From Karalla daura (taxonomy: Eukaryota; Chordata; Actinopteri; Chaetodontiformes; Leiognathidae), in contig CM055195.1 in the NCBI GenBank assembly GCA_029224185.1, forward strand, positions 23,788,548 to 23,852,547: a DNA stretch of 64,000 bases, given 5' to 3'. Below, piece after piece: positions 1 to 42,600 of the stretch. Every line of letters starts with the position of its first letter. Position 1 is the first letter of the stretch. Both the position numbers and the translations under genes were made by a program. Below the pieces are notes generated by a model. The model saw nothing but the letters and a program-made list of their open reading frames with translations, did no database searches and was not told the DNA's origin.

Positions 1-1835
1 CCCTCATTGGATCCTATTACTGAATAGAATGACTTATGGACTGGAATAAATAGGTCATTTGATTATAAGCCGGTTCTCGCACAAAAAGGTGACAAATACG
101 ACAAATACGCAGTTGATGAACCTCTTTGTGCCATCGCACAAGTGGGAAATTGCAGTGTGGCAGACAGTGCACTCACAAATGATGATGCCTTAGCTGTGGG
201 AGAGGGAGGGCTGAGATATCAGGCCCGGCTGTATCCATTTCTGTCTTTTTCATTTGGAGCAGGGACTTGGTAACCTTGTCTTTGATTTAAGGCAGTGTTA
301 ACTGATTCCCGGAAACTTAACAAGTTGTACAGATCGCACAGACACAGCATCAGTTTAAAAAGAGAATGTGTTTCTAAAGTACAGCTTATTTACACTTCCG
401 GAAAGAGTTCAGAGCAGCAGTCATTAGGAGTTGTGTGACTGTCCACATGATGAATGCCAGTCCAGTAACAGCTTCCAGTGGTGTCTCTTTCATGCCAGAA
501 TACTGATGATGTGTACCCGTATTTGCCCTACAGTGGACTAGAGATCTGGCCTGGGTGTATTCCCTGCAGTCGCCTACACCATTGCGTGAACGAGTAATAA
601 TGGCTTGATGTGTCTGTATTTGTCCAACAAAGTTGCAGCCTCTTTCTGGCATTGCTTATGTCACACACACACTGCCTGCTGCCCTCTCTTGTTATAAATA
701 CAGGTGACTGATGAGAAAGAGAGCAGTCAAGTACATTCATAACCTTCTCCATCCCTATAACGCCAGAAGGTCTCTGGTCTTTGGATGTCTCCAGCTCTGA
801 GCTAAAAACAAAAGGTGACCTTGCCTTTGAAGATGTGGCTGTAACCTTAGAAAACTCTTTACTATTCAAACCTACAATCTGCACACCCATTAAAACTAGC
901 TTTTCACTCACTTGAAGTTGGTCAGAGCATCTTTCTTCAATGTTTCTTTTATGGTGTGTATACTGTGTTTTTATTGTTTTGTAATGTTTTTATTGCCTGT
1001 GTTTTGATGTTGCAATGGGTCCTATTTGGGAAATTAGTGACTAGACCAACATCAAAGGCTTATAGAGTCTTTCAGGAGTTCATAACCTTTAAAATGTGGT
1101 AATCGTGGTAATAAAAATTCTAGTAATAGCACTGGAAATATAGACCCCTGAAGCATCTCCCTTACTTTTGGATATACTCAAAAGGGGTGAAGAGCAACAT
1201 CCATTTTAATTAATGTATGTTTTAGCCAAGTGTTCGGGCCGAAATCTACAGGAATGTTGAGGAGTTGCATGCTGCCAAGGACTTTAATTCTTGTGCAAGG
1301 TACAATGTTAAGTTGTTTCTTTCGGTATACAAAGGTAAGTGATGCAAATGCTCACTTTCATCACATTTAGCTACTTTGAGACCTTGTTTGAAATGTTCCC
1401 ATTATGGGAGAATAAAGGTATACTCTATTTTAGTCTATTTGAGACAGAAATCCATGTAAAGCAACGTGTTACATGCACTTGAAAATTTGTGTATGTAATA
1501 AACAAATCAAAATCTATTTTTATGAACACATATTTTTAGCAGTTTTACACATGCTGTTTTAGCCTACATGGATTTCTTCCTGAAATGAAAAGAGACCGCT
1601 AAATATTCTAACAGTTTATTACAGTTATAAAAATAACTGCGCCGAACTGAAAGTGAAAAGGCATGAAATAGTGTGCATGATTGGATTATTATGTCCCCGT
1701 GGTCTCCTCCACTATCCCTCATGGTCACCGACCTGCTGCCCCTCTCTGCCTGATCGAAATGAAATCTTAAAATATGGAAAGTTCCTATAATGAGGCAACA
1801 TGTCAACTTTTCTGTTGACGCGTTTTACCCGTCAA
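1..1835. other. Upstream intergenic sequence, no gene seen
   Basis: I see no convincing exon here. The open frames on both strands are short, lack family resemblance and are not bounded by credible splice sites. The only structure I can support is the copy of a dispersed repeat at about 1644-1745. This stretch probably contains distal regulatory sequence for the receptor gene that starts at 2042. Confidence 0.5.
1644..1745. repeat. Dispersed ~100-bp repeat, copy 1
   Basis: This segment aligns directly with 4517-4621. They share the exact core CTGAAAGTGAAAAGGCATGA followed by AATAG, then a diverged block, and both end in CCTGCTGCCCCT. One copy lies upstream of the first receptor exon and the other in intron 1. 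I do not recognise the family. It could be an old mobile element or a duplicated regulatory element. Confidence 0.6.
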
Positions 1836-2041
1836 CCCCCCCCCCCCCCCCAACCCCCCCCCCCCTTTTTAAACTCCCTCCTCTCCAGCTCCCTTCTCTC
1901 CTCTCCTCCTCCCCTCCCTCCCCTCCTCCAGTTCACCGTCTCTCCGCAGCTCCGCTCAGACAGAGCCGGAGCTCAGTCGTGGTGTAGCCGACGCGGAGGT
2001 GTCTCTGCGGGGGGCAGGAGGAGCCGCGCGCCGCCGCCAGG
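1836..2041 (+). promoter_or_regulatory. chrna8 proximal promoter and 5' UTR region
   Basis: The tract starts with two C runs (about 18 and 12 C) and passes through a CT-rich polypyrimidine stretch to about 1930. It then becomes GC-rich with several CpG (about 1935-2041), ending just before the start codon in the context GCCAGGATGC, a fair Kozak match. There is no clear TATA box. The transcription start cannot be placed exactly, but the CpG-rich segment is the natural candidate for the 5' UTR. Confidence 0.55.
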
Positions 2042-32310
<30,269 letters not shown>

Positions 32311-32558
32311 CTGGCCGCAGCAGCAGGAGAGATTGCACAGGATAAAAGGAGGAAGTGTGCAAGAAACTGGATTGTGAGGGTGCAAGGAGGAGGATAGAGA
32401 GAATAATGTGTGGTCCCCAACATACAATCCAGGCAACTTTTCTATAAGGAGGAGGACCACACAGCATTTTAGGAGAAACGTCTCTGTAGACCCAAGACAG
32501 TAGAGTGAGTGTATAGTGCCGCCAATCTCAAATTCTTTGTCAATTAGACCAATCTGAA

Positions 32559-32564
32559 AATAAA
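32559..32564 (+). terminator. Proximal chrna8 polyadenylation signal (candidate)
   Basis: AATAAA about 250 bp after the stop codon. One of three AATAAA hexamers in the presumed 3' UTR. Confidence 0.4.
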
Positions 32565-33336
32565 ATGATTATGATGAACAGGTAATTACAAAAATCAGGT
32601 ATTATTTACACCTTTAAGGGGAGGTTGGTATACACTTTGACACTAGTGTGACACTAGTTTTTTATTTTGAGAAGGATCAATGTGAAGCTAATGAGGCTGC
32701 TACCCTGAAACACTGTAAATATCATTGTTTTATCTGCACTATTCATTCAGAAACTAGCCTCATTTGTTGTGCAGTGACATACATGCCACTGTCCACCTCT
32801 CAGCTACTGTACCTCATTTCAACCTTCCCCCACAACTGCTGTTCCTCTATGTACAAACACGTGCACAGACATTGCATCAGTCCAAGCTCTGAGCTGATCA
32901 AGACACCGTAAACTTTTCCTGATGATGTTCCATCACTGTTATGATATAAAACGAGATGTTACACTGTGAATTTTATCGCTTTTGCAGCACATGAGACACA
33001 ACTCCAGTGTTGATAAGCCTAGAGGCAGTAGAAATGCTTATGTAGCATCACTTTTCACCTTGTCTTGCTTGTTTTATTTTAGCCAATAGCGTCTGTAATA
33101 ATACTAACAAATGTTGGACTGTGTTATAATGAAGCATCCAGTCAATTGTAACAACAGGCACTGTGTTTACTGATTTGTACTTGTGTCAACCAGTGCCGTA
33201 AGATGCACAGCTGGCTTGAAGACCATCGAACTGGACAGCTCATCTTCTCACCAGGTCAATGATATAACTGTAGGGAGCAAGTCAAGTACAAGTGTACAAC
33301 TGTTGTTTGTAAAACATACACTTCATGAACCTTCAA

Positions 33337-33342
33337 AATAAA
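33337..33342 (+). terminator. Intermediate chrna8 polyadenylation signal (candidate)
   Basis: AATAAA in the presumed long 3' UTR, about 1.0 kb after the stop codon. Confidence 0.35.
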
Positions 33343-33698
33343 TTGCAGGGCTTTGTATTTGTTGGACTTCAATGTGCTGAAATGGTCACTGGAGATGAGG
33401 AGGGACATGACTGTTGAACCTCTGAAACCACAGCACGTATTGGATAGTTTCTGGCCTGTAATGGAAAACTATACACCTCCATCCTCCCTGACTGGAGAAT
33501 AAACTGTAGACTTATAAAAGGCCCCACTTCATTTGCGCTGTGTTTTGTAGAAGGGGCCAAGTGTTTCACGCAACAAAGTCGTTTAGTTGTGTTTAGTTCC
33601 ACATCGTCCCAGCCACTTCTTTGTCGTAGCTGCCGTCATCTGTCTCTTTATCTCTCTTTCTCTGTCATTTCAAGTGTGAGTTTTTTTTTCTCTTTGTC

Positions 33699-33704
33699 AA
33701 TAAA
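33699..33704 (+). terminator. Distal chrna8 polyadenylation signal (candidate)
   Basis: AATAAA preceded by a T-rich tract and followed within about 40 bp by GT-rich sequence (TCTGTGGGGAGGG). This is the best-formed of the three candidates and would give a 3' UTR of about 1.4 kb. Confidence 0.5.
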
Positions 33705-34157
33705 AATGTATTTATTCTCTGTAACACCCTCTGGAGAGATCTGTGGGGAGGGAATATGAATGGGTGGGTTGTGAATTCTGTTTTGGAAGACAACAGTCGT
33801 CTGTTGCTATAAACCAGGTTAGCAGTTCACGCTGGGGCACAGATGGAAATTAGAACACAAAGAATTAATGGAATTTCTCTGAACTCAAAATGAAATGAAA
33901 CTATGAAACTCCACAAGCTACAAGTTCAGTCAGAGTTTGTGCTGCTTTATGGCAAACTGCCAAACAGTGCAGACGCACATCAGCCAGATGTCTGAAGTGC
34001 AAAGCTAATTATGATGATACCAAAGGAAATAAGAGCAAGTCATGCGGCAGTTGGAGTAACAGCATACAATGCCACCTTAAGGATGTCAGGAGTACTCTGG
34101 TGGTGCACACACAGAGAAGGGAATACATCCAGCAAAGGTGAGCAGTCTACCACAGGG

Positions 34158-34202
<45 letters not shown>

Positions 34203-34203
34203 A
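34158..34203. repeat. (AC)n microsatellite
   Basis: AC run of about 20 units ending in CATACACA. Confidence 0.93.
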
Positions 34204-34212
34204 CTATTCACA

Positions 34213-34400
34213 CTCACACCCTGGACTTAAGAGTCACCAATTGACCTGGACATGTACATTTTGGGGTTGTGACACAAGGAAAAACCCATGCACACACAGG
34301 GACCACATTTACTTTAAACTCCATATTATAGAGAGACCCTCGGTCTGACTGGGATTCAAAGCCAAGAGCTTCTTGCTGTATGGCCACAGTGCTAACCATT
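34213..34400 (-). repeat. Degenerate teleost SINE-like repeat, minus orientation
   Basis: Shows the reverse-complement landmarks of the common fish repeat: GTCACCAATTGACCTG, AACCCATGCACACACAGGGA, a tRNA B-box-like GGGATTCAAAGCC, and CACAGTGCTAACCATTCCA. Confidence 0.6.
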
Positions 34401-35520
34401 CCATGTAAGTGCCAGTGTCCTTGCTGATTATTACGAAGATTTAAGAGACTTTAAAGTGTCATAACTCTCCTGCATTTATGTCCGCAGTCTCTTTACTGTG
34501 CCATCTATAATGAGATGTGACAATAAGTGCCAGTCTGCAGTCAAACAGTCAAAAGAATCTGGTCAGGAAAAGATAAATGGAATTTGAATGCTTAATTTCA
34601 TTAGTGCTCTGATTTTCTTAGAAATCTAACCAAAAGTCATTTCAGTTAATGAAGGCCACTAAAAAATTTAATGGGGAAGAAATCAGGAAGAAATCTGGGC
34701 TGCGATATGCCAAAAAATATGCAACACTCAGAATGTGGGGCATGTTTTTCTACTGTGGTCTATGAAATATGCTCGGATTCCTTTTTTTGCGTGGCCAACA
34801 AAGGCTTCCTCTCAGCATCCTCTTGTTTGATGTTTTGTGGATGATCTCCAATCAACAAGACTGGGCCCACATTGGAGGCGCGCGGTTGCCACACTGATTC
34901 CTTCCAGGGACATCATGTTTTATCTTGAAACCTGAAAAAACCTCCAAGCACAAGATATGTCACTATGTGATCCTATGAACTTGACTGTCTGAAGAATTCA
35001 CTTAGAGTAAATCTGCTACCAGAAGGGTTTGACAAACCGGTACTTTACCATGATGTTGACTTTCTTTTACTTAATTTTTCTGTCTTTGGTGTCTCGTTAT
35101 TATTATCATTTGTTTGGCAAACAGGCAGGAACATATCTCTGATTAAATAACAAGCAAAGAAGGCAGTTTTAGACTGAAAATCAGCACTGTCCACTACATT
35201 TTATGTGTGTGTGTTTGCGTGGGTGTGTGTAGTTACAGTAGGGATACTAAAGTGCTGAGGTATACTCCTTGCACTGTCCGTATTCTAATCATTTATTAAA
35301 AGGGCATGGGAATAAAATGAGTGCAACAGTCCATGATGGAGGCAAATAGTAGTAGCTGCAGCTCATGGGCAGAGGGATGTAATGTATTGAACACATTTTA
35401 ATAAGAGATTGATCAGAAATGGAAGAAACTTCCCATGCATCTATTAAACATTGAACTGCACAGTCACTGGGTAAGTCTGGAATCTGGAATTCTGCTGTGT
35501 GACACTGTAAAAGACAGTTT

Positions 35521-35536
35521 AAGATAAGATAAGATA

Positions 35537-35568
<32 letters not shown>

Positions 35569-35610
35569 ATAGGATAGGATAGGATAGGATAGGATAGGAT
35601 AGGATAGGAT
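35521..35610. repeat. Two-block pentanucleotide microsatellite
   Basis: Exactly nine AAGAT units (35521-35565) are followed by exactly nine AGGAT units (35566-35610), with no mixing at the junction. Confidence 0.97.
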
Positions 35611-35659
35611 AAACTGTTAAAAGATTTAACTGTAGGACTATCTCCAGCACATATAAGGA

Positions 35660-35880
35660 AACACTATCATTTACCCAAGGCAGGTCACCAGTCCATTCCT
35701 TAGCTCACACACCATTCAAACTCACACCTAAGCACAGTTTCTAATTGACCTAAAGATGAATGTTTTTGGGCTGTGGGTGGAAACCACAGTACCCATAGCA
35801 AATCCAGACAGATATGGGGAAAAATGCCCTTGATTCAAACAGGATTCGAACAGGGGACCCTTTTGCTGGGAGGTGTTTTA
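35660..35880 (-). repeat. Degenerate teleost SINE-like repeat, minus orientation
   Basis: Landmarks in order: CAGGTCACCAGTCCATTCC, ACTCACACCTAAG, GGGCTGTGGGTGGAAACC, and a B-box-like GGATTCGAACAGGGGACC. The copy is adjacent to the pentanucleotide array, which may derive from its tail. Confidence 0.65.
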
Positions 35881-36999
35881 TTATTATTTTTTTTTTATCT
35901 TTCTTGTGTTTTAGTTCAGTTTACATCCATTTTTCAGTGCTTTTTCATTTACCTGTGCACATCTGTGCTATGTTCGTCTTCCATCCTGTCCTGCTCCTGT
36001 TTCTGTATTTCACCCTATCAGCTTATTTCCTCTCATATCTTCCCAGCTGTCGATCATGCTCTTGAGTTCTTGTCTTTTTATCGTTGGTTCTCTCCTGTTA
36101 GTTGGTTCCATGTTCTCTCTATCCATATCTTCTGTCCTCTGTCTCTAAGGTTGATGTTTAATATTTCATTTTTTTGAGCCTCAGTTCAATCCCTGGAAAT
36201 CTCCTTTATTTATTTATTTTTTTGCAGTGCGCACAGTTTCTCTTGTTCTTCCTTCATAAGACATTTTTGATCCCTTCTTCTTTTGGCTTTTATTAAGTTA
36301 AGTAATAATTTTAAACAATACCTTGTAATGTTCATTTTTGCATAGGTTAGAAACTCTGACGTCATTTTGGTACATGTAAACAACAACAACCACGACTGCA
36401 GGCAGGGAGGGTCAAGATGACACAAGCTGCAACTGCAGCCATAACCGAGAGAGAGGCACAAACACAGCGCACACCCAAACAAAGGAAGGCAAACTCAGCA
36501 CCCACAGGCTAAAACATGAACGAGTCTCAGCCTCTTGCTGACTACACTGAGTCACTGGTATCAAGTAAACAAGGCTAAGTCTGACCAAATTACACATATA
36601 ACAATCTTGGAATTTATTCCAAGAGACAGTAGATGCATTGAGATGCTTCAATTTTAGGCTTGTGACACTCTACAGACCTCAGGATTATAACATTTTAGCT
36701 GTTCTTCATGCTTGAAATAATCGACTTTAAAATTACATCAATTGGACAGTGCAGATGGGAGGCAGCATCCTCCTGTGCGGAAAGTATGCTGATGATGTTA
36801 TCTGTTATGACAGAAATCTTAAAGGTGAAGTATAAATTTGTTTCATGTACTGTATCTGTACATTATCTGTGCATCGTGCACAAATTTCTCCCCCCACTTA
36901 TGCTCCTATTGCACAGAGAGCACACGCCATATAAACGCTGCCAATTCAATGCCTCAGTGCTTGTCCACAGATCCCCAGTCATCCCACTTTGAACAAAAC

Positions 37000-37200
37000 A
37001 GATTCATTGGGGTCACTGCCCAAAGGCAGGGAATACATCACAGGTGTGGAAGCAAACCAGGGTACCCACAGAAAAGCCATACCCAGGGAGAACATGCATA
37101 CCACATACAGAAAGTCCCACAGTCCAACCAAGATTTGATCTGGGAACGTCTTTGCTACTGTATGAATTAAAGCCGCTATTCACTAATCCACCACTTTTCC
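37000..37200 (-). repeat. Degenerate teleost SINE-like repeat, minus orientation
   Basis: Landmarks include GAAGCAAACCAGGGTACCC, GGGAGAACATGCATACC, a degenerate B box (GATTTGATCTGGG) and GCTATTCACTAATCCACCAC. Confidence 0.6.
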
Positions 37201-38224
37201 TTGTTCATATACAAGCAAAAAGAAAACAGCCATCCTGGCTAGGATCTATGATGTAAAAACATATTTGACATTGATTTTTGAATAACTGTTGCAAAGCCAA
37301 TGCTGTTTGTCACTTGGGGATAATCAGATGTTCCGCATCACTTATAACCCTGGAACTACACAGAAGTCAGGGGAATACACAGCTGACACTCATCACATTA
37401 CCCTCAATATAATTGAAAATGTGTTCATATGTCTTCTGCTTCAAGCTACAATTTCGTCAGGGATTGGAATACAACAGAGGTGAGAAGGTAGAGGCTCAGC
37501 AAACACAGGCTGAAATTAAATACACACATTTGATGATGCATCACAAAAAAGAAAAAATGATCACACAAGTAGGCTTACTAACCTGTATAAGGTTCTTTGA
37601 TATAACTCTATAGTGTATACCAAATGATATGTGTGATTCATAGCATGTAAATGTAAAAGACTTGAGCATACAAATGGTGAAATTATGCAGCACAGTTCTG
37701 CTTATTTTCTCTAGAAGTTGGAGGTTGTGAGCCTTCCCCATATATCTTGCACAATGCCTTACATTATGAAATTAAAATTATAGGAGAAGATGTAAGCTAA
37801 CATCATCAACGCCACCTGATCCATGGACGTGAATCCCCAGTGAGGAAAAACAGCTCAACTCCTGTTGACTTGTACTTGAAATATTTAGCCAGACGTCAGC
37901 CGTCACAATGTAAAGGTCAGCGCCTCTTACAGCCCTGCCACAGGCAAGTACACACACCTATTCATTCACCTATTCAGAACCACTCCACCTTCCTCTCTGT
38001 CACCCACAAACACCTGCAGCAATCAACCGCTGACAGTATAACACTTCACTTGATTCATCCTGGGCAAGATCGTGATCTGGAAGCCTGGAAGCTGGAGACA
38101 CAGCCAAATTTCATAGCTATTCTTAGGATGACTGAAAGACTGGGATCACACATTCACAGTATTGAATGCACCTGATGAGGGACAGACTATTTGACTTTTA
38201 AAACTGACTAAGCCAAACTGAACG

Positions 38225-38560
38225 CACTAGTGGTGGGCAGATTGATCCAAAATATAGAAAACATCATTACCAATGTTGGTACGACACCGATTCATTCCTG
38301 TATAATGAGATTGATTTTTTTTTTGTTTCAGCTTCTGTCTGCACTCCTGTGGTTTAATCAAGGAGGCGACCACGCTGTCTGTGCCTGTGCTGCAGCCTCT
38401 GTCACAGGCTTCGCTGTCTCTCCCTACACTCAGTTACTAGTGCCTACTACATTTCTTCTCGTTTTTCTTTTTCTTATTCCTCTTCCGGCTCATTTTTGAT
38501 TCGCTCCTACTCCTACATGTACTCTTACACTTTAAAACAAATTCGTCTCTTCATGGTGTT
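38225..38560. mobile_element. Possible hAT-type DNA transposon remnant
   Basis: The order AGTGGTGGGCAGATTGATCC, ACCAATGTTGGTACGACACC, then a Ser/Leu-rich-looking CT-rich segment resembles terminal regions of fish hAT elements as I recall them. No transposase frame or second terminus was found. Confidence 0.25.
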
Positions 38561-40842
38561 TCAATATGACAATAAAATGCATAGTTTTTAATCAAACTCT
38601 TCTCAAAGTCCCCATATTTTTTGCTTTTCCACCTCAGTTGGAATGCCGTTGCCCTGAGTGTAGGAGGAGTGTAGGAGTGTAGGATGGAAAACACAAATAT
38701 TTCTCTTTCCATGGCGCTTTCTCTTTACACAATGCGCACATGATATTTTCCAGTTTTGTAGAGTATTGCAGTAGTATGGACTATTGTATTGTATGTGCAC
38801 CAAAAATCTGAGCGGCTTATACAATTCAAATGACGAGCCTCTGAGTGACCCCTAGATGTTTCCATCTTTCCATAAGCCAAAATGTATTTTGCGTTTCATG
38901 TAATCAAAGTTGAAGTTGGAGGCTTTAACTTGAACTGACAGTGGCCTCAGTATTCATAGTACAACCACAAAATCACATTTGTGCATTCATGGGGTTTTTC
39001 ATGCCCATGGCAGTGTGCTTATTTTACTGATAGAAGCAGGTGTTTTATTAATGCAACCAATTGTTTCCCTCTTCACTCAAAAAAACAAAAAACAAAACAC
39101 ACACACACACACAAAAAACACATTATTCACCATCAAACACTGGTTGGCTTCGTAGCCACATTTCGACATGAAAACATTGATTAAACTTTAAAACAGTCAA
39201 ACTTGTGGTCTGTCAGCACCTTGACAAGTTGTATAGTTTCCCATCAGTCACATCTCAAAGTTCTTGTGGCTGAGTGCAGAATTGCTTGAAATTTTTATGA
39301 AGCATTTCTCTTTCAACGCTGCTCCAAGCCACGACTTACACAGTGGGCACATGATATTTACATCACAACTAAATCTTGCAGTATGGCGCACCACTAGAAC
39401 GCACCACACTCCTGTGTCCCACCCACTCATTTTTTGACTATTGACAACAAATTTGCAGTTGGGTGGATGATCAGTTCCCACCGACTGTGAATCAAAACAT
39501 TTGAAAGACTGTGAGTGTGTTTGGATCAGGTCTTTTCCCCTCACAAACTAACATGATTCTGTGTCGAGTGGACCTGACTAGTGCCGATGGGCCCTGGCAT
39601 TCTCAGCCTGACTGGGAATTCAGGCGAAGAATCTTTTGGTGGTTCCCCATCTGAAGCTAGCGATCTGTGATGTGGACTACTGACTGCTCCTCCCCTGACT
39701 GTTTGTAGTCTGCTTTAGCTTCCTTACCTGTCCATTCGTTTGTCGTTTGTCTACATATCACAGCCCGTGGCCACCAACTGACGGCTTGTGGCCACCAGCC
39801 ATTTCAATCCCTTGGACATCCTGTTCTGGCCTCTCCCCCTGATCCTGCTTTAGCACTGTCTACAGGCTTGTTTTGGGCTCCTCTGTCCCTGGGCCGGCCA
39901 CCTTCTGTTTCTGCTTCTGGCCTGGTGCAGCGGTCCTTTACCTTGCCTAGACCCCCTGATGAGGGATACTGGTGCTGTTGTGCCCCTCCCACACAATGCT
40001 TCTGAGGTAGCATGTAAACGTGTTGTTGTTGTTGTTGATTTGTGTCAAGCCAGTCAACAGGAGGCTCTGATGTGTGGATGTGGATATGAAGCTGAAGTGT
40101 TAACTTGGCAAAGTGCAAAATGCCAGTTCCAAACAAACACAAACATTTTTAAAATATACGGCAGTGACATAAACACATCCACACCCACTGTGATCAGCAG
40201 GGGCCGGAGCACAACCAGATTGCAGGCTCAGAGTGTCAAACGGTCAGACCGCTGAGCTCAGCGTGCAGCTGATGTATGCTTCACAGGGAATCAAAAAGTT
40301 ATGAACCAAAACAAAGACGCTTTCCTTTTCTTCCTGGCACAGTTTGAAAGCCAGTCAGCGACTGTTAATAATGCAGCTACTGGTGGATGATATACATATT
40401 TTGAAATCTGCACCTTAAACAGGTGAAAGGAGTTATGGGAAAAAGGGCACGGAAGTAATGACGACCTTTTCATGCTGAGCTGCTGGCCCAGCATTATGGC
40501 TTTTCATGTGTGTGTGGACGGAGGACTTGAGGTGTTTTTGATTGTTGGTGTGCATTTTCATTCAAATGGCATCCCATTTTCAAAGCAAACATCAGCGAGA
40601 CATCAGATGCTTGGCTCGAGATGCTGGGTGTCACCTTCTCGCTTTCCCCCCTATCTTGCTCCCCTGACACGTTTTCTCATTCCAGACCCAATTAATCCCT
40701 GCCCTCCCATGATCCCCCAGGGGCCAGAGTTGAGAAACAGCGCTGCTGGACGCTGCTGCCATACCAGATGATCGTCTTCTCCCCACTCACCCTGCCAGCC
40801 ACCTGTCTGCTCCTCGGGTCCAAACAGTCTCTCACCTCCCCA

Positions 40843-40874
40843 CACACACACACACGCACACACACGTACACACA
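40843..40874. repeat. (CA)n microsatellite
   Basis: Short interrupted CA run (CACACACGCACACACACG) in the gene-free interval. Confidence 0.8.
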
Positions 40875-42469
40875 CCTAGCTCGATCATTTCCCATTCTTC
40901 TTCTGCCCTGAGCTGCTTTTTGGACAGTCTCTCTGTATGTTTGTTTTGTTCAAGATGATAAAAATTAGTACCTAGGTTGGCACTTAGAGCTATTTGATGC
41001 ATTTCTCTCTTCTTCTGCTCTTATTAGTATATTTATTGTTTACTTTTCCCTGGATTTACTGTGCTATTTCGTTTCAGTAATTCATTAATGTGTAATTTCA
41101 TCAATTCTGTTGTGACACTTTCATTACTGTAATAAGCTGTGATTCATTTCTGTGGGTGGAGAAAAGAGGGACAGTCTGAATACTAATGTGACTTCTCACC
41201 AAATGAGAGGAGCAGCAGCAGCAGAGATGGCTGGACTGGAAGCTCTGTCATCCATCAGTCTCATCACTTCTTCATTTTCTCTTGGGTTCCTTACAGACCT
41301 GAAGCCTTATCCTTCTTTGTTGGTAAGAGGTGTTGAGAGCTAACCCTCATCCCACTCCGTCCCACTCCGCAGCCTGGAAAGCATGATCTAAATATGTGGC
41401 ATGTATAAAGCCCCTTGAAGAGATATGCCGACAATTAAATGAGTCAAATCATATTTGTATTCATGGCACACATACAAACAAGCAGAGGCTTTGCAAGTAT
41501 GTATAACAGCCAGACAACTACTGATCTGGCCAAGTTGTAAGGACATGCCCTGATGTGACAGACTTCTGATATTAATGCCCTAGAACAAACAAGCCACTTA
41601 AATACATGACTCTATAAGGAGGTGTAGTTCAGGGGGATCTTTAATTAGTTCATTAGCTCATTGTACAGGTGAGCAGTCCAGAAAATCAGAAGAGAAAAGG
41701 AATGCGCAGGCATACCCAGAAACAGGAGCAGTTTAGTTCACAGGGCGTCATTTAATGGGAGAGGCATCAATCCAGCTGGCAAAAGAGCCCAAATTATAGT
41801 CATAATATATAGTCCATAAAATAGTCAGAACATGAGAAGTCACTTCTATGGCAGAAGCACAGACATCGTAGCAATTCAACAATCTTCCTTCTCATTTTGA
41901 AGGTATTAGCTACAGCATGTTCAGGTGTGCAGTAGACAGGCAGCAGGTGTCACTTCTGACGACTGAATCGGCAGGAACTGAGCCACTGTTTCATTTTGAA
42001 ATTTTCAATGGGGCACGTAGAGAATCCCTGCAACGGCAAATCTCCGTCATTCAGCAGCGAATATGAAATGATGCATGAGCCGTAATCCGCTGGCATGAAG
42101 TAATCTGAGTGGATGTGCATTTGGATTATCAGTCTGGAACAGTCTAATCTGAAACACTTCACAAACTGGTTGATTGAGGGGTCATGATAGAGCCTTAGCC
42201 ATGTGGAGCCAAGTGTGTGTTTGCCTCCATGTGGCCAGGGTGCAAAGTGGCAGAAAATATCAGTAAGAGTTTGGTTGTACACATTAAAACAACTTTGATT
42301 CCAGTCTTGAGTTTATGTCTTGTTATTGATTGTTCACTTTTATCATCATGTGACATCATAGGACAAGCCGAATCAGCACCAGGATTAGATGCAAATTTAC
42401 CTCATTGTGTATCTCAATAAAGATAATCACTCCAGTCACTCTCACACTCAAAACCTAGAGTTTCAAGCT

Positions 42470-42600
42470 GGCATAAACAAATGATTTGGGCTGCGGGAGG
42501 AAACTGGAGTACCTGGAGAAAATCCAAGCAGACTCTGGGAGGACATACAAACTCCATACAGAAAGGCCTGTGGTCTGACCCAGGCCCCACTCATCATCAT
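42470..42600 (-). repeat. Degenerate teleost SINE-like repeat, minus orientation
   Basis: Contains GGGCTGCGGGAGGAAACTGG, AGTACCTGGAGAAAATCCAA and AAACTCCATACAGAAAGGCC, the well-preserved central part of the common repeat. Confidence 0.65.
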